Shown here: positions 1 to 7,401 of the stretch, piece after piece
How the letters are laid out: each line of letters begins with the position of its first letter
Numbering within the stretch: position 1 is the first letter of the stretch
Origin: Thermoleophilales bacterium
GTDB taxonomy: Bacteria; Actinomycetota; Thermoleophilia; Solirubrobacterales; 70-9
Length of the DNA stretch: 30,208 nt
Reading direction: 5' to 3'
Assembly: GCA_020636955.1 (NCBI GenBank)
Contig: JACJWY010000020.1
Coordinates: 1 to 30,208 of the forward strand
Program-made: the position numbers and the translations under genes
The notes under the pieces: model-generated
What the model saw: only the letters and a program-made list of their open reading frames with translations
What the model was told of the DNA's origin: nothing
The model's database searches: none

Positions 1-381
1 TTTCTGCTGCTGATGGCCGATGGCGGGCTCGGCTCGGTGCTTCCCCTCGACAAGTCCTGCCACTTTTTCGGCAATGCGAACCCGCCGAAAATCGGCTGGC
101 AGCTGGCCGACTCCAAACACCTTTCGTTCAGCGACTTCCTTCCACTCGCCCCGCAAATCGCAGAGCGCAAGCCGGACTGGCCCTTTGCCGGCCTGTATTC
201 GATCATCACCGGCAACCTCGACCCGGATCTGTCGGTGAGCTCACAGCGAACCGCGATCGCCCGCTTCTTCGGTGCCTATGTGAAGTCGGGGAAGAAGCCG
301 TCGAAAATGAAGCCCCCGGTGCCGCCGGCCCGGATGGTGCCGGTCACCGACCAGCAGCTCACCTGTGACGATTCGGACTGA
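1..381 (+). CDS. 3' end of an unidentified gene (partial)
   Basis: The reading frame is open from the first base of the window to a TGA at 379-381, so the 5' end lies outside; a Met at base 13 is internal to the frame and need not be the start. The 126 visible residues hold no motif I can name. They include a segment with several Gly/Leu residues near the start, a central stretch rich in aromatic residues (WPFAGLYS), and a basic, Pro-rich tail (KSGKKPSKMKPPVPPAR). Codon use is typical for the high-GC host. It ends 119 bases before tRNA-Val and belongs to the chromosomal flank of the integrated element. Function unknown. Confidence 0.6.
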   Translation, partial: FLLLMADGGLGSVLPLDKSCHFFGNANPPKIGWQLADSKHLSFSDFLPLAPQIAERKPDWPFAGLYSIITGNLDPDLSVSSQRTAIARFFGAYVKSGKKPSKMKPPVPPARMVPVTDQQLTCDDSD

Positions 382-429
382 GGCCCGGCAGCCAAGCCCC
401 GTCAGCCAGGATGTAGGCGACCGGCGAAC

Positions 430-458
430 TTACCGACCATCGACTGACCGGGCATAAT
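430..458 (+). promoter_or_regulatory. Possible promoter of tRNA-Val
   Basis: A CATAAT hexamer (453-458) is preceded, after 17 bases, by TTACCG (430-435). The -10 is a close match to TATAAT and the -35 a weak match to TTGACA. It ends 42 bases before the tRNA. This is sequence resemblance only. Confidence 0.35.
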
Positions 459-500
459 TGCCAATTCTGGTTCGCGCCCGTCCCTGGTCCGCGAATCCCG

Positions 501-573
501 GGGCGGTTAGCTCAGTTGGTAGAGCGCCTGCTTTACACGCAGGATGCCGGGGGTTCAAGTCCCTCACCGCCCA
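501..573 (+). tRNA. tRNA-Val (anticodon UAC)
   Basis: A full cloverleaf can be drawn. The acceptor stem GGGCGGT pairs with ACCGCCC at 566-572. The D arm begins at GCTC. The anticodon stem CCTGC/GCAGG encloses the loop TTTACAC, giving anticodon TAC (Val, reading GUA). The T loop is TTCAAGT, and position 73 is A. CCA is not encoded. The 3' part from base 532 is the attachment site of the neighbouring integrated element, and integration leaves the gene intact because the element brings the same 42 bases. Confidence 0.96.
532..573 (+). repeat. attL: 42-bp direct repeat in the tRNA-Val 3' end
   Basis: These 42 bases, from the anticodon loop to the discriminator base, are repeated without mismatch at 11752-11793. 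The bases just outside differ (C531 against A11751, T574 against C11794), so the repeat has sharp edges. A tRNA 3' half duplicated at the far side of an integrase-bearing segment is the classic mark of site-specific integration. Confidence 0.93.
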
Positions 574-647
574 TCCAGTCTGATTTACGCCTGTGCCGCC
601 GAAAGCTCACCCTCTGGGAGTCCCGCTCGCAGCGGCTCGGCGCTTTC

Positions 648-667
648 GATGTACCAAGGAATGTACC
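648..667 (+). promoter_or_regulatory. Candidate integrase arm sites, left end
   Basis: Two direct copies of ATGTACC start at 649 and 661, a spacing of 12 bases. The same motif with the same spacing occurs at the right end (11627 and 11639). Such short paired repeats inside each end are what arm-type binding sites of tyrosine integrases look like. The rest of 574-778 shows no credible gene. Confidence 0.5.
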
Positions 668-778
668 GCGGCGACTACAGGCTCGGCGAAAGCAGCACCC
701 GCCTTAGTTGTGGTGAGGCGGCTGTCAGTGAGCAGACACCAGCCTGAAACACTCACTTTCGCCGACTTTCACTCACCG

Positions 779-809
779 CACACATTCTGCCGGTTGTGTG
801 TGTTACTAT
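779..809 (+). promoter_or_regulatory. Promoter with overlapping inverted repeat before the 820 gene
   Basis: TACTAT (804-809) is a good -10 hexamer ten bases before the ATG at 820. Just upstream, CACACA (779-784) and TGTGTG (795-800) form a 6-bp inverted repeat across the expected -35 position, where no good -35 hexamer is seen. It could be an operator. The product of the gene has a winged-helix-like C-terminus, so autoregulation is possible but not shown. Confidence 0.35.
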
Positions 810-819
810 CGCTTGTGCG

Positions 820-1395
820 ATGACTGCACAACCTACAGCCCATGAAGCGATTGGCCCGGCAAACGTAGAGGCGTTTGAGGTTCTGAGTAGCGATCAGCCG
901 CCGGAAGTGAAGATACGAAAGCTGACCAAGCTGGCCGAAGAACTGGAGGCTGAGGCTGAGGCCAAGATGCTCCATGCTGGCTCGATCCGGCAGGTTGCGG
1001 AGGGCTTGCAGGCTCTCAGCCCTGGCACTCAGAACAACCGGGAGGAGCAGAGCAATCTCACCGAATCTTCACCTCCGGCATCGACACCCGCCACAGAAGA
1101 TCGCCTGAACACGAGGGAGGGCATCGGTGTCCTCATGCGAGCGGGTGGGGTTTGGTCTATCAACACGCTTGTCGGGGAATTGTTGGAGCGCGGGTGGGGT
1201 CCGGTTGAGGCTGAAAGTCCGGCCCGAGCAGTCGAAGCTGCCCTAAGCCGCATGAACAAAGCTGGAGAGGTCGACCGGGTCGCTCGCGGCAAATACCGCT
1301 ACAAGCAGAACTTCCCCGGATCTGTGGCCGTGGAGCCCATGTCACGCGCCGTCCATGATTCCCAGCTGGGCTTTGGAGGTGAGAGAAATCAATAG
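820..1395 (+). CDS. Hypothetical protein with coiled-coil and winged-helix-like regions
   Basis: A 191-residue protein that I do not recognise by name. I start it at ATG 820, close behind a -10 hexamer at 804-809, rather than at the GTG 24 bases upstream. Residues about 25-65 are rich in Glu, Lys, Leu and Ala and probably form a charged helix or coiled coil. A polar linker rich in Ser, Thr, Pro and Asn follows. The C-terminal part (about 100-165) has a helix-helix-strand pattern ending in VARGKYRYKQ, resembling a winged helix-turn-helix. It is the first gene inside attL, a common place for a regulator or recombination directionality factor. No domain is certain. A strong hairpin follows the stop. 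Confidence 0.65.
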   Translation: MTAQPTAHEAIGPANVEAFEVLSSDQPPEVKIRKLTKLAEELEAEAEAKMLHAGSIRQVAEGLQALSPGTQNNREEQSNLTESSPPASTPATEDRLNTREGIGVLMRAGGVWSINTLVGELLERGWGPVEAESPARAVEAALSRMNKAGEVDRVARGKYRYKQNFPGSVAVEPMSRAVHDSQLGFGGERNQ

Positions 1396-1404
1396 GAGGT
1401 GAGA

Positions 1405-1448
1405 AGCGGGTCCGGTGACGTTTCCTAAATTGCCTGGCCGGACCCGCT
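1405..1448 (+). terminator. Hairpin after the 820 gene
   Basis: AGCGGGTCCGG (1405-1415) and CCGGACCCGCT (1438-1448) form a perfect 11-bp inverted repeat with a 22-base loop, ten bases after the TAG stop. No T-run follows, so it may be a terminator without a U-tract or a transcript-end stabiliser. A second inverted repeat, GTGGGAA (1460-1466) with TTCCCAC (1486-1492), lies between it and the tRNA-like gene. Confidence 0.5.
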
Positions 1449-1498
1449 AACCCCACACCGTGGGAATTGACCTTAGGCAAGTCGGTTCCCACATCGCC

Positions 1499-1584
1499 GG
1501 AGGGTCTGGGAATTGGTGATCCCAGCTGGATTAAGGCTCCAGTATCGCTGTCAGGCATTGCGGGTTCGAATCCCGCGCCCTCCG
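1499..1584 (+). tRNA. tRNA-like gene, class II form, Ser-like body with Leu anticodon AAG
   Basis: The acceptor GGAGGGT pairs with GCCCTCC (1577-1583), with a terminal T-G pair. The D stem is GGG/CCC with loop AATTGGTGAT. The anticodon stem is CTGGA/TCCAG with loop TTAAGGC, giving anticodon AAG at 1533-1535. The variable region is long (17 bases, 1543-1559). The T arm is canonical: GCGGG, TTCGAAT, CCCGC. The GGAG start, CTCC end and G at position 73 are tRNA-Ser traits, whereas AAG would read Leu CUU. Oddities are C instead of the near-universal T at position 8, only a 2-bp stem possible in the variable arm, and only CA rather than CCA after G73. It could be a working non-canonical tRNA, a decoy, or a decaying tRNA-Ser captured by the element. 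Confidence 0.5.
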
Positions 1585-1990
1585 CATATGTTCAGAACCA
1601 TCATAGCTTCCATTGCAGATGGGATCCGATTAGCGAGCAAACGGCCGTCAACGACCAATCGACCTCGCCGGGTGGCATGGTTCAAGAGATCAACCCTGAC
1701 AACGTCCCTGGCGTGCTTCCCAGAAGCTTGACGGCTCGACCGACAAGGCTAGACAGCGAGTCGACCGTGGGTCTACGCTGTCTTTGTGCTCAGGGAACTC
1801 CGAATCCAAACATGCTGAGGGGAGCAGCGTACTGTCCGGTATTCGGATATCCCTGTTCAGCGCTTTCTCCTGAATCACCGCCAGCAAGCACTTGGGGACG
1901 ATGCTGAACCCGCCATAGAACCCGCCAAGTGCGGGGTTTTCTTGTGATCCAGGTGGACAGCGGTTCGTTCCGTCGTCGTCTTCCGGGAAG
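1585..1990 (+). other. Stretch without a convincing gene, ending in a terminator region
   Basis: Between the tRNA-like gene and the methyltransferase cassette I find no reading frame with protein-like composition or a ribosome-binding site. The frame open to 1907 has tRNA sequence in its front part and no recognisable content. The stretch does hold one likely intrinsic terminator (1921-1940, listed separately). A 22-codon open frame from ATG 1991 to the TGA at 2057-2059 lies just downstream and could be a leader peptide, but has little support. Confidence 0.4.
1921..1940 (+). terminator. Intrinsic terminator
   Basis: CCCGC (1921-1925), loop CAAGT and GCGGG (1931-1935) form a short GC hairpin followed by GTTTTCTT. 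Adenines before the stem extend pairing with the T-run. It faces the + direction and could end a transcript that includes the tRNA-like gene, shielding the cassette that starts at 2086. Confidence 0.55.
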
Positions 1991-2085
1991 ATGGTTGTGA
2001 TGACGCAGTTCGAGCCGGACATGGAGCGGTACAACACGCCACCTTTGGGGGAGCGGTGACGCAGACGATCTCCAAGGAGCAAACC

Positions 2086-2700
2086 GTGAAGTCCCGCCAT
2101 CGCGTCAAGACCTATGGCGAAGTGTTCACGCCGCGCCACATGGTCGATCAGATGCTAGACCTGATCATTGATGACTTGGGGTCGGGCCCGGACTTTGTCG
2201 ACAAGACGTTCCTTGAGCCTGCGGCTGGGGACGGCAACTTCCTGGTGGCGATCCTCGATCGCAAGCTGCGCGTGATCGAGAAGAAGTACCCGGCCGGGCG
2301 ATGGCCCGCCGAGTCGCTGTTTGCCCTTGCCTCGATTTACGGAATCGAGCTGCTTGAGGACAACCATCTGGATGCCAGGGAAACGATGCTCGCTGAATTC
2401 GTGGGATTCCAGGAGAAACACGAAGTTCCATGCGGCCCGGACACCGACCTTCGTCGTGCCGCGACCTTTCTGATCGACGTGAACATCGTCCGCGGGAACA
2501 CGCTCACTGGGCTGGACGGGCAAGGCAAGGACATCCAGCTTTCGTGGTGGAACCGAATCCCAGAAGGTGCGGGCATGGTTCAGCGTGAACCGTTCACGTT
2601 CAATTCGCTACGTAGCAACGGCTTTGACTTCACCGTCTACGAGGGCTACCGGCCCTGTCAGATCGACAAGGTCCACGTAGACGGGGGAGCAGATGGATAG
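2086..2700 (+). CDS. N6-adenine DNA methyltransferase, N-terminal part (SAM-binding half)
   Basis: A 204-residue protein. I choose GTG 2086 because AAGGAG lies exactly six bases upstream (2074-2079); an in-frame GTG at 2056 is an alternative. It has the motif X-like segment GEVFTPRHMVDQM (residues 11-23) and a good SAM-binding motif I, FLEPAAGDGNFL (42-53), then IYGIEL (84-89) with the acidic residue that binds SAM ribose. No catalytic NPPY motif follows; the protein ends in an acidic/aromatic tail. It is therefore only the SAM-binding half of a gamma-class methyltransferase. Its stop overlaps the helicase start by 8 bases, so the two are translationally coupled, and an NPPY half is encoded two genes on. 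I know similar short methyltransferase-like proteins beside such helicases, and infer that the three proteins act together in host DNA modification. Confidence 0.85.
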   Translation: MKSRHRVKTYGEVFTPRHMVDQMLDLIIDDLGSGPDFVDKTFLEPAAGDGNFLVAILDRKLRVIEKKYPAGRWPAESLFALASIYGIELLEDNHLDARETMLAEFVGFQEKHEVPCGPDTDLRRAATFLIDVNIVRGNTLTGLDGQGKDIQLSWWNRIPEGAGMVQREPFTFNSLRSNGFDFTVYEGYRPCQIDKVHVDGGADG

Positions 2701-5700
2701 CCCGAAGATCAACACCTTCCACGAGGTAACACCGCTCATCTACTCGTGGACAACTCCCGATATCGACAAGTACAAGGGGTGGGAGAAGATCGGGTACACC
2801 GAGCAGGAAAGTGCGGAGAAGCGAATTGCCCAGCAGGCTTCTCAGCTGGGAATCGAAAAGAAGATGCTGTGGGAGCGACGAGCGCTCTACACGTCGGCAT
2901 CCGGTGGCAGTTTCACGGACCGGGACTTCCACGCGTACCTGAGTCAACAGGGTGTGGAACGGCAAACGAACCCCAGAACCGAGTGGTTCCATCTCGAACC
3001 CGCTCCGAAGACTTCGCTGGACTACTTCAACGATTTCGCAGGACAGGAGTTCACGGACTTTCAGCGCAGTGATCTGGAGGATGACTACGAACTTCGTCCC
3101 GAGCAGCAGGCGGCTGTCGATCAGGCCGTTGCGGCTTTCGAGGAGGATAAGGACGAAGTCCTTTGGAACGCCAAACCCCGGTTCGGCAAGACGTTGACGA
3201 CCTACGACCTGATGCGGACCTTAGACGCGAAGCGCGTCCTGGTCGTCACCAACCGCCCGGCTATCGCTAACTCATGGTTCGACGATTTCACGCGCTTCAT
3301 CGCCCATCAGACCAACTACAAGTTCGTTTCCGACTCGCCTTCGCTTGCCGGTCGTACGGCGATGAGCCGCGAACAGTGGCTCGCCTTCTCCAGCAGTCAC
3401 GAGGGGGAGCATCCAAGGATCATCGAGTTTCTCTCGCTTCAGGACCTCAAGGGATCGCAGTACTTCGGTGGTTCATTCGAGAAGCTCAAGCACATCGCCG
3501 ATCTTGAATGGGACCTGCTGGTGATCGATGAAGCGCACGAAGGGGTGGACACCGACAAGTCCGACATCGCCTTCGACCAGATCGAGAGGAAGTGGACGCT
3601 TCACCTTTCGGGGACACCGTTCAAGGCGCTGGCCGCCGGGAAGTTCGCCCCGGACCAGATTTTCAACTGGACCTACGAAGATGAGCAGACCTCTCGCCAA
3701 CAGTGGGCAGACGATGCCGAAGAGAATCCGTACGCGGCACTTCCCCGGCTCAACATGTTCACCTACCAACTCTCGCCAATGATCACGGACCGTCTCTCTG
3801 AAGGTGTGGCAATCGACGAAGACGAGGCGAACATCGATTACGCGTTCGATCTCAACGAGTTTTTCGCGACCAAGAACAGCGGATTCTTCGAGCATGAGGA
3901 CGAGGTCATCAAGTTCCTCGATTGCCTCGCGACCAACGAGAAATACCCGTTCTCCACGCCAGAACTGCGCGACGAGATCCGCCACTCCTTCTGGCTACTC
4001 AACCGGGTTGCATCGGCCAAGGCTCTGGAGAAACTCCTGAAACAGCACGAAGTGTTCAAGAACTACAAGGTGATTCTCGCCGCGGGCGACGGGCGCTCCG
4101 ATGAGAACGATCCGCTCGTCGTTGGCAAGTCGCTGGACAAGGTGCGTGAGGCGATCGCTGAGGCCGAAGAGTCGAACGGCAAGACGATCACGCTGTCGGT
4201 GGGGCAGTTGACCACCGGTGTCACGGTGCCGGAATGGACGGCAGTGATCATGCTGTCGAACCTGAATTCGCCGTCCCTCTACATGCAGGCGGCATTTCGG
4301 GCCCAGAACCCCTGCACTTTTGAGCGGGCCGGGCACGTATTCCAGAAGGAGAACGCCTACATCTTCGACTTCGCTCCGGAACGTACGCTGACGATCTTCG
4401 ACGCTTTCGCCAATAACCTGAATGAGACCCCCGCCGCTGACTCGGGCCTGCGACAGGAGAACATCCGCAGGCTGCTGAACTTCTTCCCGGTGATCGGTGA
4501 GGACTCCGAGGGCCGCATGGTCGAACTAGATGCAACCCAGGTCCTGACCTTCCCGCGGGTCTTCAAGGCGCGCGAAGTGGTGCGGCGAGGTTTCCTCTCG
4601 AACCTGCTTTTCGACAACGTCGCCGGAATCTTCCGCAATTCCGAGCTTGTCAAGGAAATCCTCGACAAGCTGCCGGAAGCGAAGCAGGGCAGGGTCGTTC
4701 AGGGCGATCCCATCGAGATCCCTCACCCGCCGCCTGTCACGGACCCAGATGGCAACGTGAAGGTTGATGTGGAGACGGTCATCAACCCCAAGGTCGAGGA
4801 ACTCGGCAAGCCGATCTACCGGGTCGAGGATCTCCCGGACCTGGAACCTGATCTGCCCGCGAGTACAGCGGCCAGCCAGCTTGCGAAGGCAGTGACCGCC
4901 CAGACCCGGGAGAAGCGAGCCGAGCTGAAAAATGAATACGGCCTGACGAACAAGCAGATCGAGCGTGACGAGAAACGCACGGAGCAAGCGGTGAAAAACC
5001 AGGTAGAGCGTGTCTACGCGGAGCACGGCATTGCGAGCAAGCACCTGGAAGATGAGCTGAAGAACGCTGCAACCGAGGCTGAAGCAGAAGAGGTAAAGGC
5101 CAGGCAGGCCGAACAGGACGATGTGTTCAAGAAGCAGGTATTCGCGATCGTGGACGAGACGATGGAATCGATCGTGCCCGAGGTGGTTGCACGCGAGGAG
5201 ACGCAGAAGGAGCAGAAACGAGCGGATGACACGATGGACGATGCTCGCTCGCATCTACGCGGCTTTGCCCGCACCATCCCCATGTTCCTCATGGCCTACG
5301 GCACCCGGGACATTCGCCTTGCAAACTTCGACGACTACACGCCGGACGACGTATTCGAGGAAATCACCGGGATCACCGAAGAAGAGTTCCGGCTCCTGCG
5401 CGACGGTCAGGAAGTCACAGACGAAGACGGAATACCCACCCCGATCCCGGGCATGTTCGACGAAGCGGTTTTCGACCAGTCGATCCAGGAGTTTCTCGAC
5501 AAGAAGGAAGAGCTGGCGGACTACTTCGATGAGGAGCAGACGGAGGACATCTTCGCCTACATTCCGCAGCAAAAGACATCGCTCGTGTTCACGCCACAGC
5601 CCGTGGTGAAGTTGATGGTCGATGCGCTTGAGGCTGAGAACCCGGACATCTTCGAGGACCCGGACAAGTCTTTTGCCGACCTATTCTCAACCGCGGGCCT

Positions 5701-5977
5701 TTTCCTCATGGAGCTGGTGCGCCGACTCGATAAAGGCCTCGCTGAGGCGTTCCCGGACCAGGACGAGAGGCTGCGACACATCCTGAGCTCGCAGATCTTC
5801 GAGATGAGCCACAACGAGATCCTTCACCGCATCACGATCGAAGCGGTATCCGGCGGCGTGGATGATCGGAAAGAGTGGATGTTGACCTCCGGGCACTTCG
5901 AGGTCGGGAATCTCGCGAGGATGAACGTGGAAGAACGGCAGCGAGTGGCAAACGAAATGCTGTCGGAAGGAAACTGA
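2693..5977 (+). CDS. GIY-YIG-like/SF2 helicase fused to a degenerate methyltransferase motif I (restriction subunit)
   Basis: 1094 residues, ATG 2693 with GGGGGAG before it. The N-terminus resembles a T5orf172/GIY-YIG nuclease: IYSW (16-19), KIGYT (32-36), R44. Next is an SF2 helicase: Walker A PRFGKT (162-167), VIDEAHEG (277-284), LSGTP (305-309), TTGVTVPEW from 507, and motif VI QAAFRAQN (532-539), in which the usual Gly-Arg is altered. A charged coiled-coil region spans about 720-820. The C-terminus carries VFTPQPVVKLM (from 965) and a degraded motif I, DLFSTAGLFL (996-1005), without the usual Asp-Pro-x-Cys/Ala-Gly-x-Gly pattern. The order of nuclease, translocase and methyltransferase-like part suits the cutting/translocating subunit of a restriction system. 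The stop overlaps the next gene's ATG by one base. Family membership is firm; biochemistry is inferred. Confidence 0.85.
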   Translation: MDSPKINTFHEVTPLIYSWTTPDIDKYKGWEKIGYTEQESAEKRIAQQASQLGIEKKMLWERRALYTSASGGSFTDRDFHAYLSQQGVERQTNPRTEWFHLEPAPKTSLDYFNDFAGQEFTDFQRSDLEDDYELRPEQQAAVDQAVAAFEEDKDEVLWNAKPRFGKTLTTYDLMRTLDAKRVLVVTNRPAIANSWFDDFTRFIAHQTNYKFVSDSPSLAGRTAMSREQWLAFSSSHEGEHPRIIEFLSLQDLKGSQYFGGSFEKLKHIADLEWDLLVIDEAHEGVDTDKSDIAFDQIERKWTLHLSGTPFKALAAGKFAPDQIFNWTYEDEQTSRQQWADDAEENPYAALPRLNMFTYQLSPMITDRLSEGVAIDEDEANIDYAFDLNEFFATKNSGFFEHEDEVIKFLDCLATNEKYPFSTPELRDEIRHSFWLLNRVASAKALEKLLKQHEVFKNYKVILAAGDGRSDENDPLVVGKSLDKVREAIAEAEESNGKTITLSVGQLTTGVTVPEWTAVIMLSNLNSPSLYMQAAFRAQNPCTFERAGHVFQKENAYIFDFAPERTLTIFDAFANNLNETPAADSGLRQENIRRLLNFFPVIGEDSEGRMVELDATQVLTFPRVFKAREVVRRGFLSNLLFDNVAGIFRNSELVKEILDKLPEAKQGRVVQGDPIEIPHPPPVTDPDGNVKVDVETVINPKVEELGKPIYRVEDLPDLEPDLPASTAASQLAKAVTAQTREKRAELKNEYGLTNKQIERDEKRTEQAVKNQVERVYAEHGIASKHLEDELKNAATEAEAEEVKARQAEQDDVFKKQVFAIVDETMESIVPEVVAREETQKEQKRADDTMDDARSHLRGFARTIPMFLMAYGTRDIRLANFDDYTPDDVFEEITGITEEEFRLLRDGQEVTDEDGIPTPIPGMFDEAVFDQSIQEFLDKKEELADYFDEEQTEDIFAYIPQQKTSLVFTPQPVVKLMVDALEAENPDIFEDPDKSFADLFSTAGLFLMELVRRLDKGLAEAFPDQDERLRHILSSQIFEMSHNEILHRITIEAVSGGVDDRKEWMLTSGHFEVGNLARMNVEERQRVANEMLSEGN

Positions 5978-7008
5978 TGGACAGGAAATTCGACGTAGTT
6001 ATCGGCAACCCGCCGTATCAGGAAGAAGCCCAGGGCGAAGGTACCCGGGATACGCCGGTCTACCATCACTTCATGGATGCGGCCTTCGAGGTCAGCAAGA
6101 AAGCGGTGCTCATCACTCCGGCGCGCTTCCTTTTCAATGCAGGGCTCACTCCGAAGTCCTGGAACGAGAAGATGCTCGGCGACAAACACCTGAGAGTGGC
6201 CCACTATGCTGCGAATAGCGACGAACTCTTCCCTGGGACCGGCATCGAAGGTGGAATCGTGGTCACCTACCGCGATGAGGGGTGTGAGGGCGAGCCTATC
6301 GGTATTTTCACGAAGCTCCCAGAGCTCAACGACATTCTGCACAAGGTCATTGCCGATGGTGGCGATTCAATTGAGGGAACCGTTTCGAGCGGCCGAGCGT
6401 ACGCATATACGCAGACCATGCACGACGAGAACCCCGACGCCTCGGTCACGATGTCGAGCGACGCACAGTTTCGAGTGAGCACCAATGCGTTCGACCAGCT
6501 CCATTCGCTCTATCACGAGGAGCGACCTGTCGACGTTTACGACTACATTCAGATACTCGGACTCATCCACAGCAAGCGAACGACTCGATGGATCCGCAGT
6601 GACTTCATCGAAGGTCCCGAGAGCTTCGGTGCGTACAAAGTGGCGCTACCAAAGGCCAACGGTTCGCGGACCCTAGGCGGGATCGGCAAGCCTCTCATTC
6701 TGGGGCCGAACGTAGCAGTCACGATGACCTTCATCACAATCGGAAACTTCGGAGATGAGTCTGAGGCCGAAGCATGTCTCAAGTACGTCAAGTCAAAGTT
6801 CGCGCGAGCGATGCTCGGAGTCCTGAAGATCACCCAAGACAATCCCGCAAAGGTCTGGAAGTACGTCCCCCTCCAGGACTTCACGGGCGATTCGGACATC
6901 GACTGGACCAAGCCAATCCCCGAAATCGACCAACAGCTCTACGCGAAGTACGGGCTCGAAGCCGACGAAATCGACTTCATCGAGTCCAAAGTTCAACCGA
7001 TGAACTAG
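5977..7008 (+). CDS. Eco57I-type DNA methyltransferase, catalytic/recognition part
   Basis: 343 residues, starting at the ATG in TGATG, where the helicase stop and this start share the A; GGAAGGA lies just upstream. The catalytic motif IV NPPYQ comes almost at once (residues 11-15, after FDVVIG), so no SAM-binding motif I can lie in this polypeptide. Then follow YHHFMDAAFEV, VLITPARFLF and a stretch like Eco57I-family methylases. The C-terminal end, with DIDWTKPIPEIDQQLYAKYGL, matches a common ending of this family as I remember it. The chain is probably the target-adenine catalytic and DNA-recognition half, completed by motif I from the first gene of the cassette or from the C-terminus of the helicase protein. 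The frame could be extended upstream to 5875, but that only runs through helicase sequence in another frame. Confidence 0.85.
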   Translation: MDRKFDVVIGNPPYQEEAQGEGTRDTPVYHHFMDAAFEVSKKAVLITPARFLFNAGLTPKSWNEKMLGDKHLRVAHYAANSDELFPGTGIEGGIVVTYRDEGCEGEPIGIFTKLPELNDILHKVIADGGDSIEGTVSSGRAYAYTQTMHDENPDASVTMSSDAQFRVSTNAFDQLHSLYHEERPVDVYDYIQILGLIHSKRTTRWIRSDFIEGPESFGAYKVALPKANGSRTLGGIGKPLILGPNVAVTMTFITIGNFGDESEAEACLKYVKSKFARAMLGVLKITQDNPAKVWKYVPLQDFTGDSDIDWTKPIPEIDQQLYAKYGLEADEIDFIESKVQPMN

Positions 7009-7059
7009 CGCCGGGGAATGCGGCACTAAATCGACCTCGGGCGGTCAGTGACTTGCGGC

Positions 7060-7401
7060 TCAGCGACCGTCGTGGCACGCACGGCGTTTTCGATTGCGAC
7101 TTTCCCTGACGCTTGCGCTCAATGAACCGCGGACCCGGCAGGTCAACGCTATGAGGCATGTCCCATCCTCGGACGGCGCCAAGGGAAATGCGGCGTCGGC
7201 GACGGTCAGGAACATCGTTACGTCTTGACGGCTGGACCCGCCGAGCCAGCGAGGCGCTCGCCACGAAATCCGGGCGTGGGCAGCAATCCGCTGAAGGTCA
7301 ACTTCGGCGTCCTTGACGGAAAGCGCTGGGCGCAGATGGTCACGGTACCGCTCGACGGCATGGGGCTTGAACTGGATCGGCAGCTCTATCTGCGGGATCA
7401 C
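7060..7401 (-). CDS. Small protein of unknown function, third gene of the XRE/GIY-YIG operon
   Basis: 113 residues, read from GTG 7401, whose GTG overlaps the TGA of the GIY-YIG gene (GTGA). GGGAGG stands 7 bases upstream, which strongly supports this start over the longer open frame. Visible features are FKPHAVERYRDHLRP near residue 12, an amphipathic helix (VKDAEVDLQRIAAHA), a Trp/Arg-rich turn (ISWRAPRWLGG), two beta-like hydrophobic stretches (VTMFLTVADAAFPL and LIALTCRV) and a basic tail. The HAVERYRDH segment looks like a compact conserved domain seen in small mobile-element proteins, but I cannot name a family. Tight coupling says it works with the nuclease and regulator upstream. It ends 51 bases from the methyltransferase gene, pointing toward it. 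Confidence 0.7.
   Translation of the reverse strand: MIPQIELPIQFKPHAVERYRDHLRPALSVKDAEVDLQRIAAHARISWRAPRWLGGSSRQDVTMFLTVADAAFPLAPSEDGTCLIALTCRVRGSLSASVRESRNRKRRACHDGR

Noticed and set aside
1467..1907. Open frame of 146 codons on + after the 820 gene
   Set aside because: It runs through two hairpin regions and the tRNA-like gene, has no ribosome-binding site and shows no protein-like pattern.
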